64,000 bases of DNA from positions 1,921,671-1,985,670 of the forward strand of contig JAUPFP010000038.1 of assembly GCA_036925085.1 (NCBI GenBank), written 5' to 3'. This document shows positions 11,301 through 24,352 of this stretch, piece by piece (within the stretch, counting starts at the first letter, position 1; each line of letters opens with the position of its first letter). The position numbers and the translations under genes are program-made. Under the pieces are notes generated by a model. It worked only from the letters and a program-made list of their open reading frames with translations. It was not told the origin of the DNA and did no database searches. This DNA is from Brachycybe producta. Taxonomy: Eukaryota; Arthropoda; Diplopoda; Playtdesmida; Andrognathidae.

Positions 11301-13637
11301 ATAGTGCCCATTTCGTGATAGGTTAAAGGGGTTACTAGTAACGGCAGCACAGATGATATAATGAGTATTAGTAAGTAGGCGTTTTCATACTATACATAGA
11401 ACACCTACAACACGAAAAATGTATCCTTTTTTTCATTTTGTATGTAAAGGCCCACAAGACGCCATCTTGAAAGAGAAAAAAAATGATGGCGCCAGCAAAG
11501 TTTCAATATAAACAATGATAAAAGAGGGGAGAGAGAAAAAAAGTTTACAAAATTGACAGCGCCATGGTTCGATATTGCTGCTATACAGTAGAGAAGTCTT
11601 AGTGGTCAATGGTCATTCATTCGTTTTTTGAAGGCAACACAAACGAATGTGGGTAGCATCTGCTGCTTGCTGCTTTTCAGACATTTTTCTCTTTTGAGTT
11701 TTGTACAAAAACGCAAACCAAGCAACTCAGCCCGCCCTTCTCCGTCTTCTGCATTCCAAGTTGACATCTGACAAAGACGGAATACGAAAAAGAAGGGAGA
11801 AGAGGAGGAAGAGGAGAAATAGGGGAAGATGAGGGCAGGCTTTTAAGGGTGAAATAACGAGAAACCTGCCAAGCAACCACCACCATCACTATAATACCAC
11901 TTTATAACTATGGAACCACCGCACCGTTCAATGAAATGCATATCAGAGCCAAAAGCAGTCAGTAGATTCACTGATCCGCCCACAGCCATTTTTCTAACCT
12001 AACACACACACTAAAAAATCTATACAGGTGGCGCCACAATCGCTCTCACATTTAAATTATGCACCCTCGCAAAATCTGATGGTTTTAAGCGTTCTACAAA
12101 AAAAAAATCGTTCTCGGGTATGCTTCAGAAATTAGGATGAAAATAAGATGCGAAAAAAAATTTCTTCTTAAGAAAAAACTAATTTTAAAGGGGTTAAATT
12201 TAATTTGTAGCTTTTTGACGTTCATTTAATGACGTTTATTTGACATCAACAAACTTTTTTTTTTTTGAGAAAAAAAAAAAAAAAATCAAAAAATCTAAAA
12301 AAATCAAAAAATCTCAAAAAATCTAATGTAAAACAAGAGAACAGAAATAGGAACCAGAGCCAGTCCCTTTAAAATGATTACAGGGCTTGTATATGACAGT
12401 CAAAATGAGTATCGCTTCTCCATCCCACTCCCCCTCTCCCTCCCCCCCCCCTCGTCAGGCATTCTCATTGCAATTTCTTTGCAACCAGATTTTTAAAGGG
12501 AAACGAAAAGAACCCTCCCCCCCCCCTCAAAATGCAACAACAGAACCTTTAATTTTCTTCACATCAGAGAAGAACGTGGTTGTTTAAAAGTGTATTCTTG
12601 CTATGTGTCTCTGTATGCTAATAGTTATAGCCGTATAAGTGTGTTACATATATCACCATTTGTATCTATGTTATGTGTGTGTTACTTCTCTCGCAATGTG
12701 TGTCTGTATTCTATGTGTGGCTCTTGCTTTTCTCCGCGTGTGTTAGTTTCTATAGAGATATATGTATTGTGTGTACGTTCTTCCTCTCTCTCTCCCCTCC
12801 CTCTCTGCGTGTATTCCTTCATTTATTATTATTATTATTATTATTACATAGGCTATTCGGGAAGAAGGGAGAGAGAGGGAGAAAAATGCAAAAATTTTAT
12901 GAACGTTTTCTAAAGGGCGAAAGGGGCTATTTTACAGGACATAAGAAAAATATTTTCAAAAAAAAAGGGGGGGGGGGAGAGAAGAAAGAAAATTTATAAT
13001 TGGTTACCATATAGACAGAAGAAAAATGAAAAATGTGAGACGAAATTTACGATAACAACAGAAAAATTGCTTATCAAGAGATACACAAAAAAGTAATTAA
13101 CTGCATTAGAAAAGGAGAGAGAGAGATAAAGGGGACAGGTTCTTATAGTGTTAACAGAAAATCAGAAATCGATCAATCGATTAAAATATACGCTTTTCTG
13201 TAAAACATTTTTTTTAAAGTTTTCAGCAGAAAATAATAGAAAAAAAAATGTCAGCTTTAATAAAACTTTTCTATTAGTCAACACCAATTAAAGAGGAACT
13301 GAAACTTAGAACGTTCGAAAAGAAACAAAAGCAGCAGCAGTTCACTTTAAAGGAGAACACACCGTCGAAATCATTATTTTGAAAAAAAGATGTCTAAATC
13401 AGATATTTAACAATTGTATATAGAAAATAAAGACCATTTTTCTATCAAATGCAGACACTAAATGTTTTTAAAAAAAAATAGTACCAGTTGAGTGAATACA
13501 CACAAAAACACCATTTCCGGCTCGAACAGATGGGTTTATTTTATTATTATTTTTTTTTAACAAAAAAAAACCTCAAAAAAATATTAAAGCCGTTTTAAGC
13601 AAAACACAGCAAAATTAAGGATAAAAACTAGACAGTG

Positions 13638-13853
13638 TTTTAGAAACCAGAAAAGTAGCTAAATCACTTCAGTGTATTTTCATTTTAATATCTTTCAAAG
13701 TAAACTTTTTATAAGACCAAAGATTTAAAAAATCTCGTCTGTTTAAACTAGTATCAATTTTAAACTATCAAAAAAAAAACTTAATTTTTAAAGATGCTAA
13801 ACATGAAAATACTCATATGTGATTGATCTACCCTTCTAGTTTCTAAAACACTT
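13638..13853. mobile_element. MITE of the TTAGAAACTAG family, copy 1
   Basis: The left end TTTTAGAAACCAGAAAAGTAGC is mirrored by the right end ATCTACCCTTCTAGTTTCTAAAACAC. Internal mirrored blocks (TATTTTCAT...ATATCTTTCAAA and ATGAAAATACTC) match other copies at 17936, 22768, 57949 and 58188. Length is about 215 bp with no ORF. Confidence 0.75.
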
Positions 13854-13980
13854 ACAAATTTTGCACCTGAAAGACAATAACCAAGAGTTCGAAAGGCGTT
13901 TTACACGCCGCCTTAGAGAGAGAAGAAATTATTAGTTCCCCTTTAATAACCTCTTTCATCGTTTGGGTGGAACATACAGG

Positions 13981-14172
13981 CAGGCATCTGTAGACAGCTT
14001 CAGAATTTCTTTGGCTTCGCCCTTTAATGAGCGTCAAACGAAATTATCAACCAATTAGAAATAAAAAGGGCTGGGCATGTGACATCAGACCCAGTAACAA
14101 AATAATTAAAAATTGACCACACTCATAAAAGGGCGGAGCCAAAGAAATTATGAAGCTGTCTACAGATGCCTG
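13981..14172. mobile_element. MITE of the CAGGCATCTG family, copy 1
   Basis: Terminal inverted repeats of about 55 bases begin CAGGCATCTGTAGACAGCTT on the left and appear reversed on the right up to AGATGCCTG. The 192 bp element carries the internal block CCAATTAGAAATAAAAAGGGC. Two apparent short ORFs starting TLIKGRSQRN on opposite strands are simply the two terminal repeats. Confidence 0.85.
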
Positions 14173-17100
14173 CGTGCAACATTTGTGCGCGCGCGTTTTC
14201 TCCCCATCTGTATGCTACGTACGCGTGTTACAAAAATGCAGTGCGTAATTACGAAACATACAAAGAGAGAGGAGCTGCAAACGAAATTGCAATTTCAGTA
14301 TTACGATGAAATGAAATCAAAGACAATTACAATAACGGAGGAAGGAGGAGAAGAATACGAAGAGAGAAAAAAAAAAAAAAACTCATTTCGATTCACACAC
14401 ACACTTTTCCCATGAATGTCTATTTCTTTGCACCTTTATTTTCCATTTGCCTTGAATTTAAATAGCTTAAAAAAACTTCCAAAAAAAAAAATATGCTGAC
14501 AATAATATAGCAATGAAAAGGCTTAAAAGAAAAGGGTGGAGGGGGGGGGCCGAAGAGTGGGTGGAGGAGAAAGAGGGGGCGCCACCAGAAGAAAAAAAAC
14601 TACGTTTCTCTAAAAAAAAAATAGGCGAATGAAAGAAACAATGTTACTAGGTACGCAACGCCCTACATAATAAACACAACCGTATCCCTATTATGCATTA
14701 AAGGGGAACCATTTCATTGAAGCTTTTATTATTATTTCTCTTATATAAGCAGTTATTTTGCATAGAATTTGGGCGGATTGGTGGTTACTTTTTGAATATC
14801 CCTTAGTTATTTAAAAAAAAAGATCCTAGAAAACATTTCGAATCGACGCCCATCCAACTAACTGCTCCTACACAACTATTTCAGCTCCGTATTTCCGGTT
14901 AACAGCTGAGTTGCAATAGCAACTGTGGACAGCTATTGACCGGAAGTGAATAGTATCTTTTTTTTTTGTAAGAATACACAAGAGACAATCTTCTGGTCAA
15001 TCGTCAATCCACACAAATCAAAATGACCAAACAACAGGTCTAACCAAATTAACAACAAAAAAAGAGGTCAAACTGGACAAGGTCAGTAAGCAAGCTGACC
15101 TTAAAAGAGGTGTTCCTATACAACAAAAACAAAAAGATCAAACGCTTTCTTCCGCTGTCCAACCCCTCCTTCCTCCAAATGTTAGAATTTTTTTTAACCC
15201 TTTTCATCCATTTCTCTCTCTCTCTCTCCCTTCATTACACTTCTCCCTCTTCTTGTAATTCCTTATAAAGTTATAACGAAATGCCCGTTTTTTCTTATAA
15301 AAACAACAACGTTGCAGTTCAACGAACGATTCTCATTAGAAGAACTGTCCAAAAAAGAAATTAACACAAGTCGAAGTCATAAAAAGATGATTAAAAACTG
15401 AAATGGGGGGGGGGGGGGGGGGGGAGAACGGCTCCCGTTCACTTTTAAAGGTTTAATAATAAATCCCGTATACACACTTCCGCTCTAAATTCAAATGAGA
15501 TTGAAAAAAACACATGGCAGACAGACAAATACACACGCGCGCCACGGTATATACTGACTGACATACCAGAGAAAAAAACATTGTGGGAGTGAGAATCTGT
15601 CTTTTTTTCTTCGTCTCATTTTGGGTTCTTCTTATTTTTGGCTCTTGCACAACAGCAAAAAGGTACTTTTTTTAATGATACCACCCGTTTACCTGTCAAC
15701 AGAAACACACACAAAATGTCATATACAACAGACATTCAAACCTTTATGAGGGTATTGGATTAGTTTACAACACACTAGTGACGTCATTTACAATCAAGTA
15801 TTAAATCCTAAACTTACTACACTCAACCCCCGAATCCTATGGAAGATTAAAAAAAAATGACATTCATTACAGGAAAACATGGGGGGGGGGGGGGAGAAAT
15901 TGGAAGAAGAAAACTTTTTTAGGGTTGTTTTTAGAAGTTTGCCCAATGGCAGGAGGCATCAACAATTGCTTACTCTCCTCTTGTAATAAACCTTGAGGTC
16001 AATAAAAGATTGTGAGGCACCTTTTTGTTTGGTGGATTGGATGAAGACGACGAGGACTTCGGATTTATAGCAGCTGCCTCTTTTGAAACGAATTTATATT
16101 TCAGGTTTGGTCTTCTTATAAGTTATTAAGAGGAAAAGGGAGGTAATTCAGGACACTGGCACCTGCGGCCTCACACATCACATCAGGAACAGCCATTTGT
16201 AATTTATTTTAGTGGAAAAAAAAAAGAAACGAGGAAAAAAGTGCAGACGATATTTCTTTTTCAACTCAATAAAAAAAAAACCAAACGAACTTTAGATTCC
16301 AGTTCTAAATAATTGGCATAAATAAAAAAAAAATACCCCATTTTGGAATGTGTCATAGAAAGACGCACGACGACGACGAGGAATGGAGGTTTGAGGCCCG
16401 GTCTAAGAGTACTAAGTGTGCTGGCATTTTTCGTGTCAAAGACCGAAGTTCATATTCTCTATGAGGCCCAGAGTGCTAGGCGTTTAATGACAAATTTATA
16501 CGTCAACCGCATTCACTAGAAGCATTTCTAGCCTCCACCTCCAACCCGCATCCTCTCGTACGAGATGAAGCTTACCAAACTGATAATTTATTTTTTAAGT
16601 AGATTCTAATCTCATTCAACTTGGCCTCCTCTTCCATCCTCGTTCTTCGTTAATATTTCCGGTTTTTCAGCTTCGTTAAATATCAATATTATAAGGACAT
16701 ACACTAATTGAACCAAAGGCCTTGCGCCTTGCACCCAACGATCAGTTCTTCCGAAAAAATTTTCACCTTCTTTCCATATCAGCTGAAACTGTTTATTTCA
16801 AATTCTTAAGCCATTTTTATGAATTTATGAGAACATAATATACGGCCACTTGTCAACTATTAAGTGGCCGGAAATCGCATTGAAACTTGAATTTTGTTTT
16901 ACAACAAAGTGTCCGGATATCCCAAGTACAACAGTTTCTTAAGTTTTCATCTACACCAACTGTATACTAACATTAGATATTCCACATAGGAGTTGTAGCC
17001 AAAACAAACCCAATTGCCGCACCTTTTATGTTCCCATATGCGCCCCCCCCCCCCTTATTTTCAATTACAGGTGGTGCACAGATTACTAAACAGATGAATT

Positions 17101-17935
17101 GAACTTCCGAAGCGGCGGCCCGCAAAAGGCCTTGACAGCCTAGAGATATATATGGAGCTGTCCATTTCGACCCATTTTTCTCCCTCGAGGGGGCCCCACC
17201 ATCACCCCTCATCTCTCATACACCACTACATAAAAGACCAAAGACAAAATTGACCTTTTCATTCACCCTTGAACCCCTCTTCTTTTTAAGTATTTTACCC
17301 TTCTTCCATCCTTCTATGGCCAATACTTCCAACAAAAACCTAACCTAAAATATATGGGCTGCAAGAGTTAAAAAAGCTTGAAACACGTCAAGTTGTACAT
17401 AAAGAGAAGTGAAAAGAACCTTTTTTTAGACGACGTTACGTGTGTGTGTGTGTGTGTGACACACATAGGCCCTTCATATACCATCTGAAAACGTATCGTA
17501 TACTTTTCTCATTATAATGATTTTCTAATTAAAACAATGCGAAGACAGAGAGAATGAGAGAAAAAAAAGGGGGAAGTGGAATGTGAAGATAGTTGAAAGT
17601 AGTAGTAATAATTCAATACATAAAATCGTCATCAGTGATCACAGAGAGAGAGAGAGTGACATAAAACACAGACACAAGAGAAGTAGAAAACTGAGAAGAG
17701 AAAAAAATGAAAGAAATTTCATGTTTTCCAGAGAAAAACAAAAGCGAGAAAAATCATCCATAATGTTATATCAATGAGACAAGAAAGAGCCACACTGTTG
17801 AAAACACTCTTGAAATTGAAGACAAAAAATCGAAAAATCATCTTAAGATGGTTTTATGAACGTAAATGATTTTTCAACTCTTGATTGTTCTCTGTTTTTC
17901 AAGAGGAAAAAAATAAATAAACGAAACTACGAAAG
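14173..17935. other. Non-coding stretch
   Basis: No supported exon on either strand. It holds poly-G runs (around 15405-15424 and 15881-15893) and less repetitive, higher-complexity sequence around 15940-16180 and 16370-16560 that could be regulatory. A small perfect hairpin (CGGCCACTT...AAGTGGCCG) lies near 16842-16871. Confidence 0.4.
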
Positions 17936-18072
17936 TATTTCAGAAACTAGAAGAGTATTTTCATGTTGATGCCTTTTTAAAAATAAACATTTTATAGCGA
18001 AAAATTAAATATATCGCTTTGAAACGATACCAAACATGAATGATTGAGGTACCCCCTTCTAGTTTCTAAAAC
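17936..18072. mobile_element. MITE of the TTAGAAACTAG family, copy 2 (shortened)
   Basis: Left TTTCAGAAACTAGAAGAGTATTTTCATG and right AATGATTGAGGTACCCCCTTCTAGTTTCTAAAACA are inverted relative to one another, with the family's internal ATAAACATTTTATAG block between them. Shorter than copy 1. Confidence 0.7.
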
Positions 18073-19229
18073 AAATTCAAGTTTGTCTTTATTTCCCCCC
18101 CCCCCCAAATCTGAAATACAGAATAATCATAATTCGAGAGTGATTTTACACTTTAAAACCACTTTATAACAAGTAATACTTTTTATATCATTCAGGGTTT
18201 CTTAACTAGTGAAGTACATATCCTTCTCCAGAATGCATCAGAGCTAAGGGCGGTGCAGGGAGACTATGAGATGCCTTTCTGAAAATCTGTATATAATTAC
18301 ACCTGCAAAACGCACACAAAATTCATGAAGAAAAAGAAAGAGAAAGTGAATTGTTATGAAGAAGAAAACTACAGAATACAAAAAAAAGTTCAATAGCACA
18401 TGCAATGCATGTAGAATACGATGCACGCATATTTGACACAAAAACACAACAGTTGCATTGTTCTAGTCGTCCTCATAGTCCTACCTCCTCCTCTCCCTTA
18501 ACTACTTATTCACAATTAGTCTCGAAACAAAACCCTCCGAGGGGAGGCCCCCAATATTATATACATGGAGACCCACCTTCTCCTAATCTAATCCGGCACA
18601 CAATCCATACTTTTTAGTGGCCCCTACCACGCTGCTTATAAATATGTACGAGGGGCCCAACAGGTCATCCACTTATTATAATCCTAGTCACTTTTATAAA
18701 TTAAATATAGATGTATACATAGGAGACATTATTTTGTGGCTCAGATGTTTGGACTCGAAAACGTCATTGTTTGTCTTTCTTGTCACTGTGTTGCTACAAA
18801 AATGGCTGCCGTCTGTATATTATCTCAGTTGTGTGTTCAAGAATAAATTAAAAAAAAAAAGCATAGAGAGGCTAAAAGTGAATTTTAAGAATGAAAAATA
18901 AAGAGCTGAATGTGTATTTATTATCATGATGGAGAAGACCTGGAAAAAAAAGGCGTCATTTTCAATATCATTCTTTTCATTTTCATGCAAAACAATGTGT
19001 TCATGGTTATAATGCTAATATTTTTAATAGTTAAATGGTGTGTAGGCCTACAAGTTATTTTTTTATAAGCACAACACTGTCATTTAGTTATAACTTATAC
19101 ATGTATCCATGGGAACCTTCCCAACAATCAATCCTTTGAACAACAAAGTGGGTATATTTCAATAATTCCAACGAATACTTTAAAATAAACCGGAGCCTCA
19201 TTACAGAAGAAAAAAAAATCATAAAATTG

Positions 19230-19425
19230 TGACAATCATAACTTATAATATGACAGCTTTTGCGCTATTATGTTGTAATCTTAAACCAATCAATGGTCAG
19301 CCATATGACAGCAATTTGTCCTAATAATATTTTATCATTTGCTTTTGTTACTATTGGAAACAAGGTATAATGAGCAAGATATGACAATTTACTGCAATAT
19401 GACAGTCTTATTTTCTTTCTGTAAC
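19230..19425 (+). repeat. Interspersed repeat, copy 2 (pair with 7861-8053)
   Basis: Same ordered blocks as the copy at 7861: CAATGGTCAG, TAATATTTT, TATAATGAGCAAGA, ACAATTTACTG, ATGACAGTCTTATTTTCTTTCTGTAA. No coding capacity. Confidence 0.55.
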
Positions 19426-20637
19426 GACGAACCACGTTCTCCTAGTGACAGTAGAAGTTTAGAAGCTTTAGAAGCTATCCACCAACACGTGCGTGTTTAC
19501 GTGAAAATGTTTCCACCTAAAAAAAAAAGCTAAATGGGACCCGGGAAAGATAAAAATGTATTCCGTACATGTCTACAAACGCACCAGGCTCTGTATCCCC
19601 ATGTGTGTAGGTATGTGCGTGCGCATGTAATCCCAACCTGAATATACACGGCTATGAGCAAATGCATTATTTGCACGCATTTATGGATCATTATAACAAA
19701 AGAATTTCATAGTAAATATTAAGAGGAGAAGGAGGAGGAGGAGGAGGGTGGTGAGGGTGGTTCGTATCCGTGTGCCTTTTCTTTTAGTACCTCACCTTTA
19801 ATCGAAATTATAGTTCTATATATTTATACAGAAAGAAAAAAAAAAGGTGGACGGATGTAGATAATTTCATAGCTTATACATAATATAATAAGAATATTTT
19901 TTATGCGCATGCTCAGTTTATATCAAAGCTAAACTACTAAACTGACCCCATGGACATGAACGCAAACGAGGGCCGAATTGAAAACAGCCTCCCATAATTC
20001 CTATTACTATGGCTCCCCACCCACTCACCCACCAGGCACTAAGAAAACGAGCTGAAAGAAGATTTCCCTTTAGAAATGAGAACTCGGTCTCGTCGTATCT
20101 GTCTTTTTAACTCAAATGATGGACAATGGCCATTGGACGCACAGAAAATGCAATTCTTTTTCAACATCTATATATAGGGCCTTACTACAGTATATAGTTT
20201 TAGTTAGTCTATGTGGAGCTAAAAAACTAAAAGTAATCCCCCATTACTTAAACCAACCCCCCCCCCCTCTCTCTCTTCCTCCTTTTTTTCCATCCCACAT
20301 TCCCTCTCTCTCTCTCTCTTTATGGTTCTTCGTTAATCTGCCAGTTCTTTCTACTGATGCAAAACGCTAGCATATTTATGGCCAATCGATTTATTGATTC
20401 CGTCTCTCCCTCCTTTCACTTCTAACCTCCCCCCACACAACCCTTTTCAGACGCATAAGTTTAGAAATATAGGAACCATAACAGACAGCCTTAGTAACAT
20501 ATCTTTCTCCCTTCTAGTATTTAGCATATACGATTGGCCCTACCTACTCTCTCTGAACTGATAAAAAGTATTAAAACATTTCAGACAGCTAGCTCTTTTC
20601 GTAAAGTACTTAGTTGAAAATGACCAGTGTCCACTCA

Positions 20638-20807
20638 CAGGCATCTGCAGACAGCTTCAGAATTTCTTTGGCTCTGCCCTTTTATGAGCATCAGACCAAA
20701 TATCAACCAATTAGAAATAAAATGGGCGGGGAATGTGATAGCAGACCAACTAAAAATTGATGACGCTCATAAAAGCCAAAGAAATTCTGAAGCTGTCCAT
20801 AGATGCC
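20638..20807. mobile_element. MITE of the CAGGCATCTG family, copy 2
   Basis: The ends CAGGCATCTGCAGACAGCTT and AAGCTGTCCATAGATGCC are inverted repeats closely matching copy 1. The interior keeps CAACCAATTAGAAATAAAA. About 170 bp, non-coding. Confidence 0.85.
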
Positions 20808-21734
20808 ACTGTGATTTTCCCCAAGAAAAATGGTCGTTTCAAACCCTCCCCCGCCCCCCCCTCCCAAAAAAACTAAAGATGAACTCGCGGCACTTTTACC
20901 ATTGAACCATTGGTTCGAGAGCCATGAAATAAAGAGAATGGTTATCAACCTATTACCATTATTGTTTGGTTCAAAGAACTCATACCTCAAATGGGCCAGT
21001 CACCTATTTGTGAATATTGTCAACACAATTGGAAAAAGATGAAATCGATTACAATTGAATAGGAAGAGAGAAAAAAAAACCTAATCAGCAAGATTATAAA
21101 AAAAAACATTACAAACTGAAGTCAATATGGAATGAGAAATCTAAACTCAAAAAGAGAGGAAACTCTTCTTTTCCAATGACCAATCCACCACACACATCCT
21201 AAAAATCCACCAACTTCCATTTTGCTTAAGAGACCAATTATAATAAGAAAAGTATTTAGTGGTTTTAATTAATATCCTGTTGGCCTCTTCTTATAGGTTC
21301 CGCCTCCCCCACTTCTCAAGCTCAGTTGAAGTTATAAACTCCAACAAAAAAAAGACCAAAAAAAACCCCTTCAAATGCCACTTGAACGAAAAAGAGATAA
21401 ATAATTATAAAAATCAAAAAAGGTATTTCGTTTAATTAAAAATCTACCAATTAAATTAATAATGGCCATTCATCTAGGCTACTTACTACACTTCCTTGAA
21501 AGAGAGAGAGAGAGAACTCAAAACACTTGCTACGAATGTGACTGGAACAGAAAAGAAGTCCTTTTTTGATTATATTTCATTTTCAACAAACAATAATGAC
21601 GAGGGACAACAGAAAAGTTCCTCAACAAATTACAATACAATCAAAGAAAAAATTAAACATGGTTAAGCATGGTTTTTAAAATGATACTAGCTTTTGTAAA
21701 AAGTTCTAAAAAGTAAAACTAAATGTCCTCCCCT

Positions 21735-21849
21735 CATGTCTTGCTGGTGTTGTCTTGCCACAGCCCATCGTCATGAGTTCGATCCCCATGCAGTGTATGG
21801 ATTATTTTCAAACAAATATATTTCAAATTATCAAGTCAAATAAAAGCAA

Positions 21850-21901
<52 letters not shown>
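21735..21901 (+). mobile_element. tRNA-derived SINE, copy B, with (AAT)n tail
   Basis: TGTCTTGCTGGTG... leads to a B-box-like GAGTTCGATCCCC, then ATGCAGTGTATGGATTATTTTCAAA, the same body seen in copy A, and ends in about seventeen AAT units (21850-21901). The A-box part is shortened relative to copy A. A simple-repeat 3' tail is usual for SINEs. Confidence 0.65.
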
Positions 21902-21903
<2 letters not shown>

Positions 21904-21954
21904 GAAGGAAAAAGTGGGGATCTGAATACATAATCAACGGGCCGCATTCTCAAT

Positions 21955-22050
21955 GAATTGCTAAGTCAAAGCAAGTGCTAAACTCATAAATATACGTTTG
22001 ATGAGACGTTGTTTCATGTAAAATTTGATGAATTTCGTTAGCACTAGAGC
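21955..22050. mobile_element. Small inverted-repeat element, GCTAAACTCAT family, copy 1
   Basis: TGCTAAGTCAAAGCAAGTGCTAAACTCAT is partly mirrored by GATGAATTTCGTTAGCACTAG. The same mirrored blocks, better preserved, form the element at 25089-25196. Confidence 0.5.
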
Positions 22051-22767
22051 TTTTTGACGTCGTTATGAATAGTATACACTGTATATCTGAGGCGGTGAAT
22101 TTGAGTCTAACATCTTTGACATAGAACCGACCACTTAAATGCCAATGAAGTAAATGAAACTATCAACTTTAATACTATAAACGCCTAGTTGATTCCATAT
22201 TAGGTTTTTGAAATGACAGAAATACAGCGGAAACCGTTCAACGAAACCGGAATATTTTCTTCGTGTTAAAAGAATTTTTATGTCATTTATATCGATTTCG
22301 TGATAAACGGTTATATCTACGCCATTTTATCTATCTTAGCCTCCAAGACTTTGCTAGTGTACTTGACTTTAGTTATCGCCTATTTGAATTTATTATGCTC
22401 CGTTTATAGTCAGCAAAAAAAGCAATATTCAAACTGTAGACAGTACACTGAGGTCGTAATCGTAACAAATACCGACTATACCGAACAGCATTAGCCACGA
22501 AATAAGGTCACTTTCTGTTTCCATCTGGTTATCCGCAGTTTATGATCTAGTTATGTCGATGTGGCTTACTGTGCCGCACACGTTACAGAGAAAGAAAAAA
22601 AAAAAAATGACGTCAAATGGCCCTATCATTATGTAATCCACAATGATGTAACAACACCTTATCTTATTACGTCATAACCTGATGCTCTGTTAGGATGGTT
22701 TATGAACAGTTCATTTGTTTTTACCTTCTGAGTCTTTCAGAAATAAAATTACGCATAACTAGGAAAT

Positions 22768-23275
22768 ATTTTAGAAACTAGAAGGGTAGTTCAATCATTT
22801 GATGGCATTTTCATGCTGACAAACCCTTTATAGACAAAAACAAAGAAATAGATTCTTCTAATCATCGTCTACTTAACGTTGGGTGGTTTTATTTTGAAAG
22901 ATATCAAACGTGAACAAACCCTTAAGTCATTAATGTGCAACGTACGGCCCGTGAGGACTTCTCCGAATTTCACTGAATCTGGTCCACCAGCATATTTTCA
23001 GAACCTACACCCTATATTTCAGCAATAGAAACAAATAAACCAATCACAGTGACTCTCTGCTGTTCAAATAACTGATTTTTATTTCTCTTCTTTCTGATCT
23101 GTCTTAAAACTTGTCTTAAACTTTTTTTCGTAACGAATTATTAAAATAAACATCATATGATATGGGCCCGTGGATATATTTAAAATTAGCTATCCGGCCC
23201 ACGTTCCTTAATGAAGTTGCATATGCCTGTCCTTAAATGGTTCAGCTATATACTACTTTCTAGTTTTTAAAACAC
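22768..23275. mobile_element. MITE of the TTAGAAACTAG family, copy 3, interrupted
   Basis: The left end TTTTAGAAACTAGAAGGGTAGTTCAATCA begins at 22768 and the mirrored end CTACTTTCTAGTTTTTAAAACAC finishes near 23275. Unrelated sequence of about 250 bases sits between the two halves, as if another insertion split the element. Confidence 0.55.
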
Positions 23276-23637
23276 TTTCAAAGTTTCTCTTCATTTTTCT
23301 TCTGAAAAATAGAATCATAGTTCGAGGGGTGTTCACACTTTAAAACCAGCTTAAAGAAGAACATTCAGAAACCCTCTCAAAAAAAGCATGAATCTCCTCT
23401 GCCTGATTCATATTTAGCCTAAATATCAAAAAACAAACAAGGAAAAAGTGAGAATATTTTCTCTTTAAAAAAAAAAAAAGAGCGTCTCAAAAAACGATTA
23501 TTAAAGACGAACCACACAAGACTGCAAAAACATCACCCCCCCCCCCATTTTGAGCGATTTGACCACTGGTCAATTACAATAAACGCAAATAAAACAATAA
23601 AACTTCCATTAATTTAAATTGTTGTATAGTTAGTTAC

Positions 23638-24352
23638 CTTGCAAGCTTCTTCGTTGCGTCATCTCTCTCAAGTCATATCCACTGGGAGAAGACCTAGGAT
23701 GCGAATGGTCAATAGAGGCCGAATTCAGACCCGGACTCAAATTGAGAAGAGGTGGTGCTCCTCCTCCTCCAACACCACCGGGAGGCGTGTGCGTACCACC
23801 AAACATAGGATGGGCGTGTGGATGATGTGGATGTCCATGATGAGACTGAGGATATTGTGGGTGATGGTGGTGGTGATGGTGATGGTGTGGGTGAGAATGA
23901 GGATGAAGCGTAACACCACCACCCATCGAGTTCTGAACCTGAGAAGGTTCATGCAAATGAGCAGAAGAGGGCGCCACTTGTACTGTCAGTGGAGGACTCA
24001 ATTGTCTGTGACCTGTGATGAGTGGATTCATGGAACTTCCAACTCCTGATCCTCCATTGACCACACCTAAACCCCCACTGAGATCCTGAGCACAAGGATC
24101 GCCGCCGCCTAAACCACCACCTCCTAATCCACTCATAGTCGGCTGTTGTTGTTGTTGTCCAGTGAACATTCCACCATTTCCACCTCCTCCTCCTCCTCCT
24201 GTCGCTCCTTGAAGGTGAGGCGCTATGGACATCATGAAAGGAGATGGACTCAGCTGACCATTATGGTGAAGCGGAGGTGGTTTAGGTAAGATATGGTGGT
24301 AATAACGAGTCATTTGTTGGTCTTTTTGGCTTGCAGAAGCTGCAATCGGCAT
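23638..24352 (-). CDS. First coding exon of a His/Gly/Pro/Gln-rich protein, probable transcriptional regulator
   Basis: An ATG at 24352 opens a 238-codon frame that ends at a good donor (TTGCAAG|GTAACT) with one base of the next codon. The peptide is low-complexity: a Pro-rich start (LPKPPP), Gly runs, a five-Gln run, a nine-His run near residue 165 flanked by HP repeats, then SGYDLREMTQRRSLQ at the exon end. Such composition is common in N-termini of nuclear regulators, but no DNA-binding or other folded domain is in this exon and I do not recognise the family. Later exons should lie to the left on this strand; I could not find them in 23 kb. A second in-frame ATG lies 14 codons in. Confidence 0.55.

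Larger units (their letters stand above)
1041..13637. other. Non-coding stretch rich in simple sequence
   Basis: No ORF here has protein-like composition or supported splice sites. The sequence is a mix of poly-A/T tracts, purine or pyrimidine blocks and unusually long G or C runs (for example 2196-2213, 5872-5888, around 7266-7278). Palindromes and SINE/MITE copies inside it are listed separately. It may be intron or 3' flank of the - strand gene that starts at 24352; I could not find its downstream exons. Confidence 0.5.

Noticed and set aside
13852..14415. ORFs starting TLIKGRSQRN on both strands
   Set aside because: They are the inverted termini of a MITE; the same peptide appears at 20627 for the same reason.
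23639..24049. 136-codon + strand ORF rich in Met/Val/Arg
   Set aside because: Antisense shadow of the His/Pro-rich exon; composition follows from the His codons read backwards.
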